Source: Vibrio sp. CDRSL-10 TSBA (GTDB taxonomy: Bacteria; Pseudomonadota; Gammaproteobacteria; Enterobacterales; Vibrionaceae). From it: a DNA stretch of 64,000 nt. This document shows positions 1-9,377 of this stretch, in pieces. Under the pieces are notes generated by a model, which had not been told where the DNA came from, did not search any database, and saw only the letters and a program-made list of their open reading frames with translations. A program made the position numbers and the translations under genes. Numbering within the stretch: position 1 is the stretch's first letter; each line of letters starts with the position of its first letter. The stretch covers positions 930,001-994,000 of the forward strand of contig CP155566.1 of assembly GCA_039696685.1 (NCBI GenBank). Direction: 5' to 3'.

Positions 1-1028
1 TTAATACCCATGGCTTTGATCTTACGACCCATCAGGAACATAGGCGTTGAAGCACGGATAGTGGTCACGTCATACGTTTCGATGTGATAAATCACGTCAC
101 GAATGGCATCCAGACCTTCCTGTACGGTGTAGGTCATTTCGTGGTGTACCGTACCCAGTTTGTCAGCCACTTCACGGGCGGCTTTCAGATCCGGTGCTCC
201 TTCCAGGCCAATCGCAAATGAGTGCAGTTGTGGCCACCATGCGGCTGATTTTTCATCGTCTTCAATGCGCATTGCTGCAAAACGTTTTGCAACCGCAGAA
301 GTGATCGATGAGTCCAGACCACCTGACAGCAGTACGCCGTAAGGTACGTCGGTCATCAGCTGGCGTTTTACCGCATCTTCCAGTGCCTTGGTCAGATCTT
401 CTTTGCTGGTGCTGTTGTTCTGAACCGCTGCGTATTCGTTCCAGTCGCGGATGTAGTAGCGCTGCGGCTCTGCATCTTTAGAGCTCAGAGAGCTGCCCGG
501 AGGGAATTCGCCGATGGTTTTACACACAGGAACCAGTGCTTTCATTTCTGATGCGACGTAGAAGTTGCCGTGCTCGTCATGACCCTGGTACAGCGGAATG
601 ATACCGATGTGGTCGCGGCCTACCAGATACTCGTCTTTTTCTTCATCGTACAGGACGAAAGCGAAGATACCGTTCAGCTCTTCCAGCAGGTCGGCACCTT
701 TGTCTTGGTACAGTGCCAGGATAACTTCACAGTCAGAATCGGTTTGGAATTCGTATTTACCTTCGTAGCGGGCACGAATTTCTTTGTGGTTGTAGATCTC
801 GCCGTTGACTGCAAGGATCAGTTTTCTATCTGGGCTGTACAGAGGCTGGGCACCGCTGTTCAGACCAACGATTGCCAGGCGCTCATGAGCCAGAATTGCT
901 CGGTCTGATGCGTAGATACCTGACCAATCCGGGCCACGGTGACGAAGTTTCTTAGACATTTCAAGAGCTACCGGACGCAGGGCTGCCGCGTCACTTTTGA
1001 TGTCTAAAATACCGAAGATAGAACACAT
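1..1028 (-). CDS. asnB: Asparagine synthase B (glutamine-hydrolysing), C-terminal part cut off by the window edge
   Basis: Makes asparagine from aspartate, ATP and glutamine in the cytoplasm. The frame stays open from the ATG at 1028 to the left edge, giving about 342 of an expected ~554 residues. The N-terminus reads MCSIFGILD, so Cys2 becomes the N-terminal nucleophile of the class II glutaminase domain. The visible left end reads RKIKAMGI, which in AsnB lies just before the synthetase ATP-binding loop. The gene is transcribed leftwards from the spacer at 1029-1245. Family assignment is secure; only the C-terminal part is unseen. Confidence 0.95.
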   Translation of the reverse strand, partial: MCSIFGILDIKSDAAALRPVALEMSKKLRHRGPDWSGIYASDRAILAHERLAIVGLNSGAQPLYSPDRKLILAVNGEIYNHKEIRARYEGKYEFQTDSDCEVILALYQDKGADLLEELNGIFAFVLYDEEKDEYLVGRDHIGIIPLYQGHDEHGNFYVASEMKALVPVCKTIGEFPPGSSLSSKDAEPQRYYIRDWNEYAAVQNNSTSKEDLTKALEDAVKRQLMTDVPYGVLLSGGLDSSITSAVAKRFAAMRIEDDEKSAAWWPQLHSFAIGLEGAPDLKAAREVADKLGTVHHEMTYTVQEGLDAIRDVIYHIETYDVTTIRASTPMFLMGRKIKAMGI

Positions 1029-1206
1029 ACAACTTTCCTTAATTAGACGAGTTTCAATCAGATGACTTCAATTTGCCACTTTGGTTAAAAAAGGCAACCC
1101 ATAATTATGAAAAAGTTTAAAGAAAAGAGTGTGTGCTGAATATTATTTAATTTAAAGGTCAATATTTTAAATGAAATTTAGAAATGGGCTAATTTGTCGC
1201 CGGGAA

Positions 1207-1237
1207 TGACAACAAAAGCGGCTAACTTTTGTTGTCA
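1207..1237. terminator. Strong hairpin between the antiporter gene and asnB
   Basis: The arms TGACAACAAAAG and CTTTTGTTGTCA form a perfect 12-bp stem with a 7-base loop, directly after the antiporter stop codon at 1246 (leftward transcription). No clear U-tract follows on the minus strand, so it may be a weak terminator, an mRNA-protecting hairpin or a protein site. The rest of 1029-1206 is AT-rich and presumably holds the asnB promoter. Confidence 0.45.
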
Positions 1238-1245
1238 TCACCAGT

Positions 1246-2832
1246 TTAGCTGCGGGTGAAATGCGGATTGAGCTGGTCACAAACATGGCGGGCAAAGCCG
1301 GTACCGGCCTCGCTGTAGATGTTGAATGCAGCGTGAGCGCCGTCGGCAATCAGGCTGTCCATCTGATCCGGATATTCAGCAATTGCAGCAATATGGCCGG
1401 GGAAGTGGCGTTTTTTCAGCAGCGACAGCGCAATTTGGTTGGCCTGATGGTGTGGCATCGCCAGCAGCACCATTTTGCCGTGTCCGGTATCAAGGATACG
1501 TTCCCAGAAATCCGGGTCGGTGGCATCGCCGCTGATCACATTTCGGCCTTGATCGCGGTGGCCTTTGGCGGCATCTTCGCGCAGTTCGACACCAAGACAG
1601 ATCTGGCCATAGCGTTGGGTCATCTCTTCATAAGCACCGGTGCCGATGCGACCCATACCCAGGATCAGCACCTGAGCGTTGCCCGGGTTAATCAGGGCAT
1701 CGCGCTGATGCAGGGCTTCCGGCGCGGGCTGATCAAACCAGTGTGATGAGCGTTGGTAAAGTTCGTGCCCTTTGCGACTCAGTGGTGCGGCGACAATAAA
1801 CGACAGTGGCACCGAGATGGCCAGCGCAACCAGAATATCGCCCGGCAGCCAGCCCATTTTAAAGGCCAGTCCGCCGACAATCAGGCCGAACTCACTGAAG
1901 TTGAACAGCGAAATTGACGCCAGCAGCGAGGTACGCACCCGGAAATGGAAGCGATTGATCACCCAGAAATAGAGCATGCCTTTTATCGGCAGCAGGATCA
2001 GCAGCAGCAGGGCGAGGAAAAATCCGGTCGCGGTCGGCTCTTCTGACAGGCCAATATTGAGGAAGAAGCAAACCAGAAATAACTCTTTTAAGTTAAACAA
2101 GGATTTGGACAGCTCTGAGGCTTTACTGTGTCCGGCCAGCATCATACCGAGAATCAGAGCGCCCAGGTCCGGTTTCATCCCGACCAGTTCGAACAGACCG
2201 GCACCTACTACCAGGGCCAGGAAGATACCGAGCAGAATCAGCATTTCACCGTGACCGACCCGGTCGAGTAGTTCAAACATCAGCGGGCGCAGGAATGGCA
2301 GCATAAACAGGCCGATGGCATACCATTCCGGCAGTTTACCGGTCGATGCGGTTAAAAATATTACGGCAAAGATATCCTGCATGACCAGAATACCGATAGC
2401 GAGTGTGCCGTAGGTGGCATTCAGTTCGCCTTTCTCCTGCAGGGATTTAACCGCAAATACAGTACTTGAGAACGACAGGGCAAAACCCAGCAAAACCAGA
2501 CTTGAGACCGGTACATCGGCCAGGCTGTCGAGCCCCAGGGTTTTGAACGCCATCAGGATAATGGTGAAGATGGCTGTCGACAGCAGGTTGTGTACGGTCG
2601 CCCCGGCCCAGATTTCCTTCTCAAGCAGAGAACGGACATCCAGTTTCAAACCTATGGTAAACAGCATCAGGGTGACACCGAGGTCAGCCAGTGTGGTAAT
2701 GGTTTCGTTTGACTCGAAGCCATAGCCATTGAGGGCAAACCCGGCAATCAGAAAGCCGACTAACGGAGGAAGGTGACATTTTAGTGCGATAAACCCAGCC
2801 AGAAATGCCGCAGAGATTATGATCAAATCCAT
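1246..2832 (-). CDS. CPA2-family cation:proton antiporter with a C-terminal TrkA-N nucleotide-binding domain (KefB/YbaL-like)
   Basis: 528 residues. Roughly residues 1-370 are a run of about a dozen hydrophobic segments typical of the monovalent cation:proton antiporter-2 family. From about residue 385 a Rossmann fold begins (VLILGMGRIGTGAYEE), the RCK/TrkA-N domain that binds NAD(H) and gates KefB/KefC-type systems. Likely an inner-membrane K+ or Na+/H+ antiporter or ligand-gated efflux system; the ion cannot be told from sequence. It starts with ATG at 2832 and has its own spacer from the nag operon, whose terminator lies just upstream at 2852-2887. It ends 217 bp before the asnB start. No gene for an ancillary KefF/KefG-type subunit is adjacent. 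Confidence 0.85.
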   Translation of the reverse strand: MDLIIISAAFLAGFIALKCHLPPLVGFLIAGFALNGYGFESNETITTLADLGVTLMLFTIGLKLDVRSLLEKEIWAGATVHNLLSTAIFTIILMAFKTLGLDSLADVPVSSLVLLGFALSFSSTVFAVKSLQEKGELNATYGTLAIGILVMQDIFAVIFLTASTGKLPEWYAIGLFMLPFLRPLMFELLDRVGHGEMLILLGIFLALVVGAGLFELVGMKPDLGALILGMMLAGHSKASELSKSLFNLKELFLVCFFLNIGLSEEPTATGFFLALLLLILLPIKGMLYFWVINRFHFRVRTSLLASISLFNFSEFGLIVGGLAFKMGWLPGDILVALAISVPLSFIVAAPLSRKGHELYQRSSHWFDQPAPEALHQRDALINPGNAQVLILGMGRIGTGAYEEMTQRYGQICLGVELREDAAKGHRDQGRNVISGDATDPDFWERILDTGHGKMVLLAMPHHQANQIALSLLKKRHFPGHIAAIAEYPDQMDSLIADGAHAAFNIYSEAGTGFARHVCDQLNPHFTRS

Positions 2833-2851
2833 ATTGTTTCTTATTTTAATT

Positions 2852-2887
2852 AAAAAAAGGGCCGTATCTTCATATAGATACGGCCCT
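2852..2887 (-). terminator. Rho-independent terminator of nagAC
   Basis: On the minus strand an 11-bp stem (AGGGCCGTATC pairing with GATACGGCCCT) is followed by seven Ts, 23 bases past the nagC stop codon. Confidence 0.85.
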
Positions 2888-2909
2888 ATATTATAGGATA
2901 TGAAACTGA

Positions 2910-4125
2910 TTAGTCTTCAAGCAATTTTTGTAACAGAACACCATTTAGCATCGCGCGCTTGATCATGGCAAATGCGCTTTTGGTCGGCTGCTTATCAACC
3001 GCTGAGGCCACAATAGGCAAATCACGGTGGAAGGTCTTGAGCGACTGATTGTGCACATTGCGCAAAATAGCCGGGAAAATAATCTCCGGAGCCGCGGTAA
3101 TCTGACCGGCGATGACAATTTTTTGCGGGTTAAACAGATTGACGGTAATGGCAATCGCTTTACCCAACTGGTTACCGACCTGAACCAGCGCCTGTCTGGC
3201 CAGCTCATCGCCCTGGTTGGCGTGCTGACAAATGATTTCGACGTTCAGCGGCTCAATGCCGGCCAGGCTTGATTCATAACCCTGTGCCAGCAGGCTGGTG
3301 ACGCGTTTGATGATCGCCGGGTTGGTAGCAATGGTTTCCAGACAGCCGAAGTTGCCGCACTGGCATTGATCGCCGAGCGGATCTATCTGGATATGGCCGA
3401 TTTCGCCCACATTACGATTAGAGCCCAGAAATACCTGACCGTTGACTATGATGCCGGCACCGGTGCCGCGGTGCACACTGACCAGAATCGAGTCCTGACA
3501 ATCCTGGCTGGCTCCGAAATAGTGTTCAGCCAGTGCCATACCGCGCACATCGTTACCGACAAAGCTTTCGACATGAAAATGCTCGCGCAGAATATCGCCC
3601 AGATCCAGAGTATCAATATCGATGTGTGGCATATATTCCACCACACCGGTTTCCGGATTGACCAGGCCTGGTAACACCACGCCGATGGCAATTAACTGGT
3701 CAATCTGCGCGCTGTGCTGGGTAATGAAAGCTTTAATATGGCCGAGCAGCCCTTCGATTAATTGCGGCTGCTGGGCATAGAGAAATTCGTGTTCGGCGTT
3801 TGCCAGCTCTTTGCCGCCTAAATCGTACAGGCTGAGCTGGATATAATCGCGGCCAAGACGCACCGCGATGGAATGAAAGGGAGCCACTTCTGTGGTGAGA
3901 GAGATAGCGCGTCGCCCGCCGGTCGACGCTTGTTGCGCGACCTCTTTTATCAGGCCGCGTTTCGAGAAGCTGACGGGTGATCTTGGTGACACTGGCCGGA
4001 GCAAGCTGGCTGACATCGGCAACCTGAATGCGGGATATCGGACCCTGCTGGTCAATTAAACGATAAACCGCTGCACTGTTGAGCTGTTTAACCAGATCTA
4101 CGTTACCTATTTGTCCGCCATTCAT
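2910..4125 (-). CDS. nagC: NagC, N-acetylglucosamine-responsive ROK-family repressor (single-base frameshift in this sequence)
   Basis: Transcriptional repressor of GlcNAc/chitin genes; GlcNAc-6-phosphate releases it from DNA. Residues 1-55 ([16 protein letters not shown]...) form the winged-helix DNA-binding domain; the remainder is a ROK sugar-kinase-like domain with the zinc-site Cys cluster CQCGNFGC. The reading frame is broken after ...TRQLLE: minus-strand CTCGAAACGCGG at 3960-3962 must be CTCGAACGCGG to continue as RGLIKEVAQ. With that one base removed the protein is 404 residues, matching the E. coli size. The start ATG at 4125 overlaps the nagA stop (TAATG), so the two are translationally coupled. 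I read the shift as a sequencing artefact (see findings), not a pseudogene. Confidence 0.93.
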
Positions 4126-5264
4126 TACACATTTTGCTCGTATTGTCCGTTTACTACCGTCGCTTTTACCTGGAAGTCGCGGTCAAAGGCCGTCAGATTG
4201 GCAATCATGCCAGGCCGGATACGACCCAGTTTGTTGTCCACTCCAATAGCTTTGGCAGGATATAGGGTTGCCATACGCAGGGCTTCGTCTAAAGCGATAC
4301 CGACGTGCTCAACCGTATTTTGAATTGCTTTTATCATGGTCAGGGCTGAGCCGCCAAGTGTGCCGTTTTCGTCTACACACTTGCCGTCCCGGTAATATAC
4401 TTTCTTACCGACAAAAATAAAGTGATCCATCTCAGCGCCTGCAGGAGCTGTGGCATCGGTCACTAATACCAGCTTGTCGCCTTTGATTTTGTGGGCAATG
4501 CGGATGTTGGCGTAGTCGACATGGAAGCCGTCGACAATGATACCGGCATAGACATCCGGCGTATCATAAATCGCACCGACAGCGCCTGGTTCACGGCCGA
4601 CCATAGGCGTCATGGCATTAAACAGGTGAGTGGCAAAGCTGATCCCGGCTTCAAACCCTTGGCGTGCTTCAACATACGTTGCGTTGGTATGGCCAAGAGA
4701 AACCACGATACCGGCCTCAGCCAACTGGGTAATATGGGCAGGATTGTTTTTTTCCGGCGCCAGCGTCAGTTTAGTCACCACGTCGCGGTTATCACAGATA
4801 AAGCGGATCATTTCGTCATTCGATGAGCGGATAAAATCGACGCTGTGGATGCCTTTCTTAATCTGATTGAGATACGGACCTTCCAGATGCAGGCCCAGAG
4901 AGTGGTTCTGGTAACGCTGCTGGTAGTCGCGCTGCGCTGCCACAGCCTGACGCATATCATCATCGGATGAGGTAATCAGGGTCGGCAGAAAGCTGGTACA
5001 ACCGGACTTTAAATTCGCGCGGTGCATGGTGTGCAGGGTGTCGGCGCTGATGTCATCATTAAACATCACACCGCCACAACCATTGAGCTGCACGTCGATA
5101 AATCCGGGACTTAAGTTGGCGCCATGCAGGTCAATAGTGGCTAATTCAGCCGGTAAGTCGGCGACAGGTTGCAGAGAGTGGATCATGTCGCCGTCAACCA
5201 CGACTGCATGCTCTGTGAGCATTTCGCTACCCGTGTAGATTTTACAGTTAGTTAGCGCGTACAT
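4125..5264 (-). CDS. nagA: N-acetylglucosamine-6-phosphate deacetylase
   Basis: Converts GlcNAc-6-phosphate, imported by NagE, to glucosamine-6-phosphate and acetate in the cytoplasm. 379 residues with the amidohydrolase-fold signatures of the NagA family: [10 protein letters not shown] near residue 60, the metal-ligand HLEGPY motif near 125, SLGHTNA near 190, HLFNAM near 210 and the catalytic VTDATAPAG near 270. First gene of the leftward nagA-nagC operon, divergent from nagE across a 481-bp control region. ATG at 5264. Confidence 0.96.
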   Translation of the reverse strand: MYALTNCKIYTGSEMLTEHAVVVDGDMIHSLQPVADLPAELATIDLHGANLSPGFIDVQLNGCGGVMFNDDISADTLHTMHRANLKSGCTSFLPTLITSSDDDMRQAVAAQRDYQQRYQNHSLGLHLEGPYLNQIKKGIHSVDFIRSSNDEMIRFICDNRDVVTKLTLAPEKNNPAHITQLAEAGIVVSLGHTNATYVEARQGFEAGISFATHLFNAMTPMVGREPGAVGAIYDTPDVYAGIIVDGFHVDYANIRIAHKIKGDKLVLVTDATAPAGAEMDHFIFVGKKVYYRDGKCVDENGTLGGSALTMIKAIQNTVEHVGIALDEALRMATLYPAKAIGVDNKLGRIRPGMIANLTAFDRDFQVKATVVNGQYEQNV

Positions 5265-5363
5265 ATTAGCGAGTCCTTATCTTTATCGAGATCTGATCAA
5301 TTCATGCGGCAAGGCCAGTCAGTAAAGAAGAAAGTGTTAGGCAGAACTTTCTTTGCTGACTTC

Positions 5364-5379
5364 AATTAGGTCGCAAATT
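5364..5379. promoter_or_regulatory. Candidate NagC operator, nagA-proximal
   Basis: AATTAGGTCGCAAATT is an interrupted dyad with AATT ends and a central CG, resembling the AT-flanked NagC sites of enterobacteria. It lies about 100 bp upstream of nagA. Assigned by pattern only. Confidence 0.5.
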
Positions 5380-5610
5380 ATCTTTTTGATTTCCAGAGAC
5401 TCAGGCTCTGGTGGAAAATAAGTGATAAACCGTTTGTCAGTTCAATGACTTCCGAACGCGACCTGGCTCGGGTTATCATGGCGGCAACCGCCGTGTCTGT
5501 CACTATTTTAGAGTAACTCAACGCCTGAGTGTACTGTTACGAGCTTGTTTTTTTATATAATAAAATAAGTTTTATGATCCCGCTAGCAAATTCCTTGGTT
5601 TTTCCAAGTT

Positions 5611-5632
5611 ACGGGTGATTATGATCACATTT
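5611..5632. promoter_or_regulatory. CRP-cAMP binding site in the nagA-nagE intergenic region
   Basis: GGTGATTATGATCACA matches the CRP consensus TGTGA-N6-TCACA at nine of ten core positions. It fits catabolite control of the GlcNAc transporter gene nagE, whose start lies 114 bp downstream. Confidence 0.7.
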
Positions 5633-5643
5633 AAATCGGTTTT

Positions 5644-5667
5644 AATTTGTGAAGCGAAATATTTCGC
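5644..5667. promoter_or_regulatory. Candidate NagC operator, nagE-proximal, with a perfect 14-bp palindrome
   Basis: ATTTGTGAAGCGAAAT (5645-5660) has the ATTTs-N-sGAAAT layout of NagC operators and overlaps the perfect palindrome GCGAAATATTTCGC (5654-5667). It is about 280 bp from the nagA-proximal candidate, a spacing that would allow repressor looping as known for nagE-nagB of E. coli. Confidence 0.6.
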
Positions 5668-5745
5668 ATACACTGACATGGACTAAATTGAGTGACTAAA
5701 ATAAGTCAGCCAATGTATACCAAATTCCTATAGGGAGAACGTAAG

Positions 5746-7212
5746 GTGAATATTCTTGGATATTTTCAAAAAGTAGGGAAGGCCCTGATGGTGCCGGTGG
5801 CGACGCTGCCAGCGGCGGCCATTTTAATGGGTATAGGCTACTGGATTGACCCGAACGGCTGGGGAGCGAATTCCGCTCTGGCAGCGTTTCTGATCAAAGC
5901 GGGTGCCGCCATTATAGACAATATGTCGGTGTTGTTTGCGGTTGGTGTGGCGTTTGGTATGTCCAGGGATAAAGATGGTGCTGCGGCGCTGTCCGGTTTC
6001 GTTGGCTTTCTGGTGGTCACAACCCTGCTTTCACCGGGCGCCGTCGCGCAAATCCAGGGTATTGACCCTTCTGCCGTTCCTGCCGCATTTAACAAGATTA
6101 ATAACCAGTTTGTCGGCATCCTGGTCGGTATTGTTTCTGCTGAGATTTATAACCGTTACTCAACCGTTGAGTTACACAAAGCACTGGCCTTTTTCTCCGG
6201 TAAACGTCTGGTGCCAATCCTGACTTCATTTGTCGGTATTCTGATTGCGTTTGTGCTGATGTACGTCTGGCCGGCGATTTACGGTGGCTTGGTAAACTTT
6301 GGTGAATCTATTCAAGGTCTTGGCGCAACAGGTGCAGGTATCTATGCCTTTTTTAACCGCCTGCTTATTCCGATTGGTCTGCACCACGCGCTGAACTCGG
6401 TATTCTGGTTCGATGTCGCCGGTATTAATGATATTCCTAATTTTCTTGGTGGCGCGAAGTCGATTGCTGAAGGTACCGCGGTTCCTGGTATTACCGGTAT
6501 GTATCAGGCGGGCTTCTTCCCAATCATGATGTTTGGCCTGCCGGGGGCGGCACTGGCGATTTACCACACCTCAAATGCCAAGCATAAAGAGAAAGTTGCT
6601 TCTATCATGATCGCAGCCGGTTTTGCTTCTTTCTTTACCGGGGTGACTGAACCGCTGGAATTCTCCTTCATGTTCCTGGCTCCGCTGCTGTATGTTCTGC
6701 ACGCGCTGCTGACCGGTATTTCTGTCTTTATCGCAGCGTCGATGCACTGGATGGCAGGTTTTGGATTTTCGGCCGGTCTGGTGGATATGGTGCTCTCCTC
6801 GCGTAACCCACTGGCGATCAACTGGTACATGCTGATTGTGCAGGGTCTGGTCTTCTTCGCTATCTACTACGTGGTATTTCGTACCGTCATCGTGAAATTT
6901 GGCCTTAAAACACCGGGCCGTGAAGATGATGAGCAAGCGTCGACGGTGAGCGCTGCATCCGGCGATTCCGCTGAGCTGGCCAAGCAGTATCTGGCGGTGC
7001 TGGGCGGGCATGCTAACCTGGCCAATATTGATGCCTGTATCACTCGTCTGCGTCTGACTGTGAATGATATGTCGGTGATTGACGAGAAACAGCTTAAAGA
7101 TCTGGGCGCGATGGGCGTGGTGAAACTGGGCTCTAACAACCTGCAGGTTATCCTGGGGCCAATGGCGGAAATCATTGCCGGTCAGATGAAAGATATTCGT
7201 TCCGAAGATTAA
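5746..7212 (+). CDS. nagE: PTS N-acetylglucosamine transporter, fused EIIC-EIIB without EIIA
   Basis: Imports and phosphorylates GlcNAc to GlcNAc-6-phosphate at the inner membrane. 488 residues: an EIIC glucose-family membrane domain (about 1-390, with GLHHALNSVFW and GVTEPLEF signatures) and a C-terminal EIIB domain with the phosphorylated Cys at about residue 431 in DACITRLRL. The E. coli NagE (~650 aa) carries a third EIIA domain; here the protein stops after EIIB, so phosphate must come from a separate EIIA such as Crr. The start is GTG at 5746, chosen for the AGGGAGA ribosome-binding site 8 bases upstream and the conserved MNILGYFQKVGK start. Expected to be repressed by NagC and activated by CRP. 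Confidence 0.95.
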   Translation: MNILGYFQKVGKALMVPVATLPAAAILMGIGYWIDPNGWGANSALAAFLIKAGAAIIDNMSVLFAVGVAFGMSRDKDGAAALSGFVGFLVVTTLLSPGAVAQIQGIDPSAVPAAFNKINNQFVGILVGIVSAEIYNRYSTVELHKALAFFSGKRLVPILTSFVGILIAFVLMYVWPAIYGGLVNFGESIQGLGATGAGIYAFFNRLLIPIGLHHALNSVFWFDVAGINDIPNFLGGAKSIAEGTAVPGITGMYQAGFFPIMMFGLPGAALAIYHTSNAKHKEKVASIMIAAGFASFFTGVTEPLEFSFMFLAPLLYVLHALLTGISVFIAASMHWMAGFGFSAGLVDMVLSSRNPLAINWYMLIVQGLVFFAIYYVVFRTVIVKFGLKTPGREDDEQASTVSAASGDSAELAKQYLAVLGGHANLANIDACITRLRLTVNDMSVIDEKQLKDLGAMGVVKLGSNNLQVILGPMAEIIAGQMKDIRSED

Positions 7213-7266
7213 CTACCGTGCCGGCACTGCTGGTGTTCAGGTTGTAGTCTGAGTTTGGTTAAATCC

Positions 7267-7295
7267 AAGCCTCCGCATCATGCGGGGGCTTTTTG
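7267..7295 (+). terminator. Terminator of nagE
   Basis: GCCTCCGCA / TGCGGGGGC stem with a TCA loop followed by TTTTTG, about 55 bp after the nagE stop. Confidence 0.8.
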
Positions 7296-7470
7296 TTTGT
7301 GCATTTAACCACCCGGAAGCAGAAATAATCGTAAGAAAACCGCAGTTTTTATTGTGAATTCATTCAGAATTGTGGATCATTAGCGGCAATATTTCTGCTC
7401 TGCCGGGCGTAACGCCTTCTTCGCAGAAACCATTTTCTGACAATACTAAATAAACTTTGAGGTGCTATAG

Positions 7471-9141
7471 ATGAGTGAAGCTGAGGCTCGTCCATCGAAC
7501 TTCATTCGCCAAATCATTGATAAAGATTTAGCGGATGGTAAACACACTAGCGTGCATACTCGTTTCCCGCCGGAGCCGAATGGCTATCTGCATATCGGAC
7601 ACGCGAAGTCGATCTGTTTGAACTTTGGTATTGCTCAGGACTATCAGGGTCAGTGTAACTTACGTTTTGACGACACAAACCCTGAAAAAGAAGATCTCGA
7701 ATACGTTGAGTCAATTAAGAAAGATGTACAGTGGCTGGGCTTTGAGTGGTCCGGTGATGTTTGCTACTCATCTGACTATTTTGACAAGCTGTATGAATAT
7801 GCGGTGGAACTGATCCAAAAAGGCTTGGCGTATGTTGAAGAGCTGAGTCCGGAGCAGATTCGTGAATACCGTGGTACCTTGACCGCGCCGGGTAAACACA
7901 GCCCGTACCGCGATCGCAGCGTAGAAGAAAACCTGGCACTGTTTGAAAAAATGCGTGCCGGTGAATTTGCCGAAGGCACTGCGTGTCTGCGCGCTAAGAT
8001 CGATATGGCATCGTCATTCATCGTACTGCGCGATCCTGTGCTGTACCGTGTGCGTTTTGCTGACCACCACCAAACCGGTGACAAGTGGTGCATCTACCCG
8101 ATGTATGACTTCACCCACTGTATTTCCGATGCACTGGAAGGGATTACTCACTCTCTGTGTACGCTGGAATTCCAGGACAACCGCCGTCTGTATGACTGGG
8201 TTCTGGATAACATCAGCATCGAATGTCACCCACGTCAGTATGAGTTCAGCCGCCTGAACCTTGAATATACCGTGATGTCGAAGCGTAAACTGAACCAACT
8301 GGTGACTGAAAAACTGGTTAACGGTTGGGATGATCCGCGTATGCCGACCATTTCAGGCCTGCGTCGCCGTGGCTTCACCTCAGGTTCAATTCGCGAATTC
8401 TGTAAACGTATCGGTGTGACCAAACAAGACAACATGATCGAGTTTGGCGTGCTGGAATCTTGTATTCGTGATGACCTGAACGAAAACGCACCACGTGCAA
8501 TGGCGGTTCTGGATCCGGTCAAAGTTGTGATTGAAAACTTTGACGCGGACAGCACTGAAATGCTGAGCATCGCTAACCATCCGAATAAACCGGAAATGGG
8601 CGAGCGTCATGTTCCGTTCAGCCGTGAAATCTGGATCGAGCGTGAAGACTTCCGCGAAGAAGGCAACAAGAAGTACAAGCGTCTTGTGCTGGGTAAAGAA
8701 GTTCGTCTGCGTGGCGCCTACGTGATTAAAGCTGAGCGTGTTGAAAAAGACGAGCAGGGTAACATCACCACTATTTACTGTACTTACGATGCCGATACGC
8801 TGGGTAAAAACCCGGAAGATGGCCGTAAGGTGAAAGGTGTGATTCACTGGGTATCGGCTCAGCAGGGTGTTGCTGCCGAGTTCCGCCTGTACGATCGTCT
8901 GTTTACCGTACCAAACCCGGGTGCTGCGGATGACTTCGCTGCCACCATTAACCCGGAATCTCTGGTCAAACTGAACGGTTTTGTTGAGCCAAGCCTGGCT
9001 AATGCAGAAGCTGAGTTCGGTTACCAGTTTGAGCGTATGGGTTACTTCTGTGCGGATGCTAAAGATTCTCAGCCGGAAGCGCTGGTCTTTAACCGTACCG
9101 TTGGTCTGCGCGATACCTGGGCGAAAATTGAAAACGCCTGA
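7471..9141 (+). CDS. glnS: Glutaminyl-tRNA synthetase
   Basis: Charges tRNA-Gln with glutamine; essential class I aminoacyl-tRNA synthetase. 556 residues with the HIGH-type motif in [15 protein letters not shown] (about 34-48) and the KMSKS-type motif VMSKRKL (about 268-274), followed by the anticodon-binding beta-barrel domains. ATG at 7471 with GAGGTG upstream. Monocistronic, ending in its own terminator. The frame is intact. Confidence 0.97.
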   Translation: MSEAEARPSNFIRQIIDKDLADGKHTSVHTRFPPEPNGYLHIGHAKSICLNFGIAQDYQGQCNLRFDDTNPEKEDLEYVESIKKDVQWLGFEWSGDVCYSSDYFDKLYEYAVELIQKGLAYVEELSPEQIREYRGTLTAPGKHSPYRDRSVEENLALFEKMRAGEFAEGTACLRAKIDMASSFIVLRDPVLYRVRFADHHQTGDKWCIYPMYDFTHCISDALEGITHSLCTLEFQDNRRLYDWVLDNISIECHPRQYEFSRLNLEYTVMSKRKLNQLVTEKLVNGWDDPRMPTISGLRRRGFTSGSIREFCKRIGVTKQDNMIEFGVLESCIRDDLNENAPRAMAVLDPVKVVIENFDADSTEMLSIANHPNKPEMGERHVPFSREIWIEREDFREEGNKKYKRLVLGKEVRLRGAYVIKAERVEKDEQGNITTIYCTYDADTLGKNPEDGRKVKGVIHWVSAQQGVAAEFRLYDRLFTVPNPGAADDFAATINPESLVKLNGFVEPSLANAEAEFGYQFERMGYFCADAKDSQPEALVFNRTVGLRDTWAKIENA

Positions 9142-9166
9142 TATCTGAGCGAATGATAAATTGATC

Positions 9167-9197
9167 CGAAAGCCAGCTGTATGCTGGCTTTCTTTTT
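9167..9197 (+). terminator. Terminator of glnS
   Basis: GAAAGCCAGC / GCTGGCTTTC stem with a TGTAT loop and a TTTTT tail, 25 bp after the glnS stop codon. Confidence 0.85.
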
Positions 9198-9377
9198 ATC
9201 AATAACGCGTAATCCAGGCCCGAAGCCTTAGCAAAACCGCAGCTTTTGTGTGAGATTCCTGCGATTATTGTGGCTTAGGTACATTTTTTACTTTATACCC
9301 TATAGTTTTGCCCCTCCGATCCGATATATTTAACAGATCACAGAATTCATTAGTTAAAGCACTCAGCTGAGCCTTTT

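Noticed and set aside
3733..4125. nagC and the thirteen other split genes as real pseudogenes
   Set aside because: All repairs follow one 4-base motif and restore full family length. Essential genes (metG, purF) are among them, so decay in the organism is not credible.
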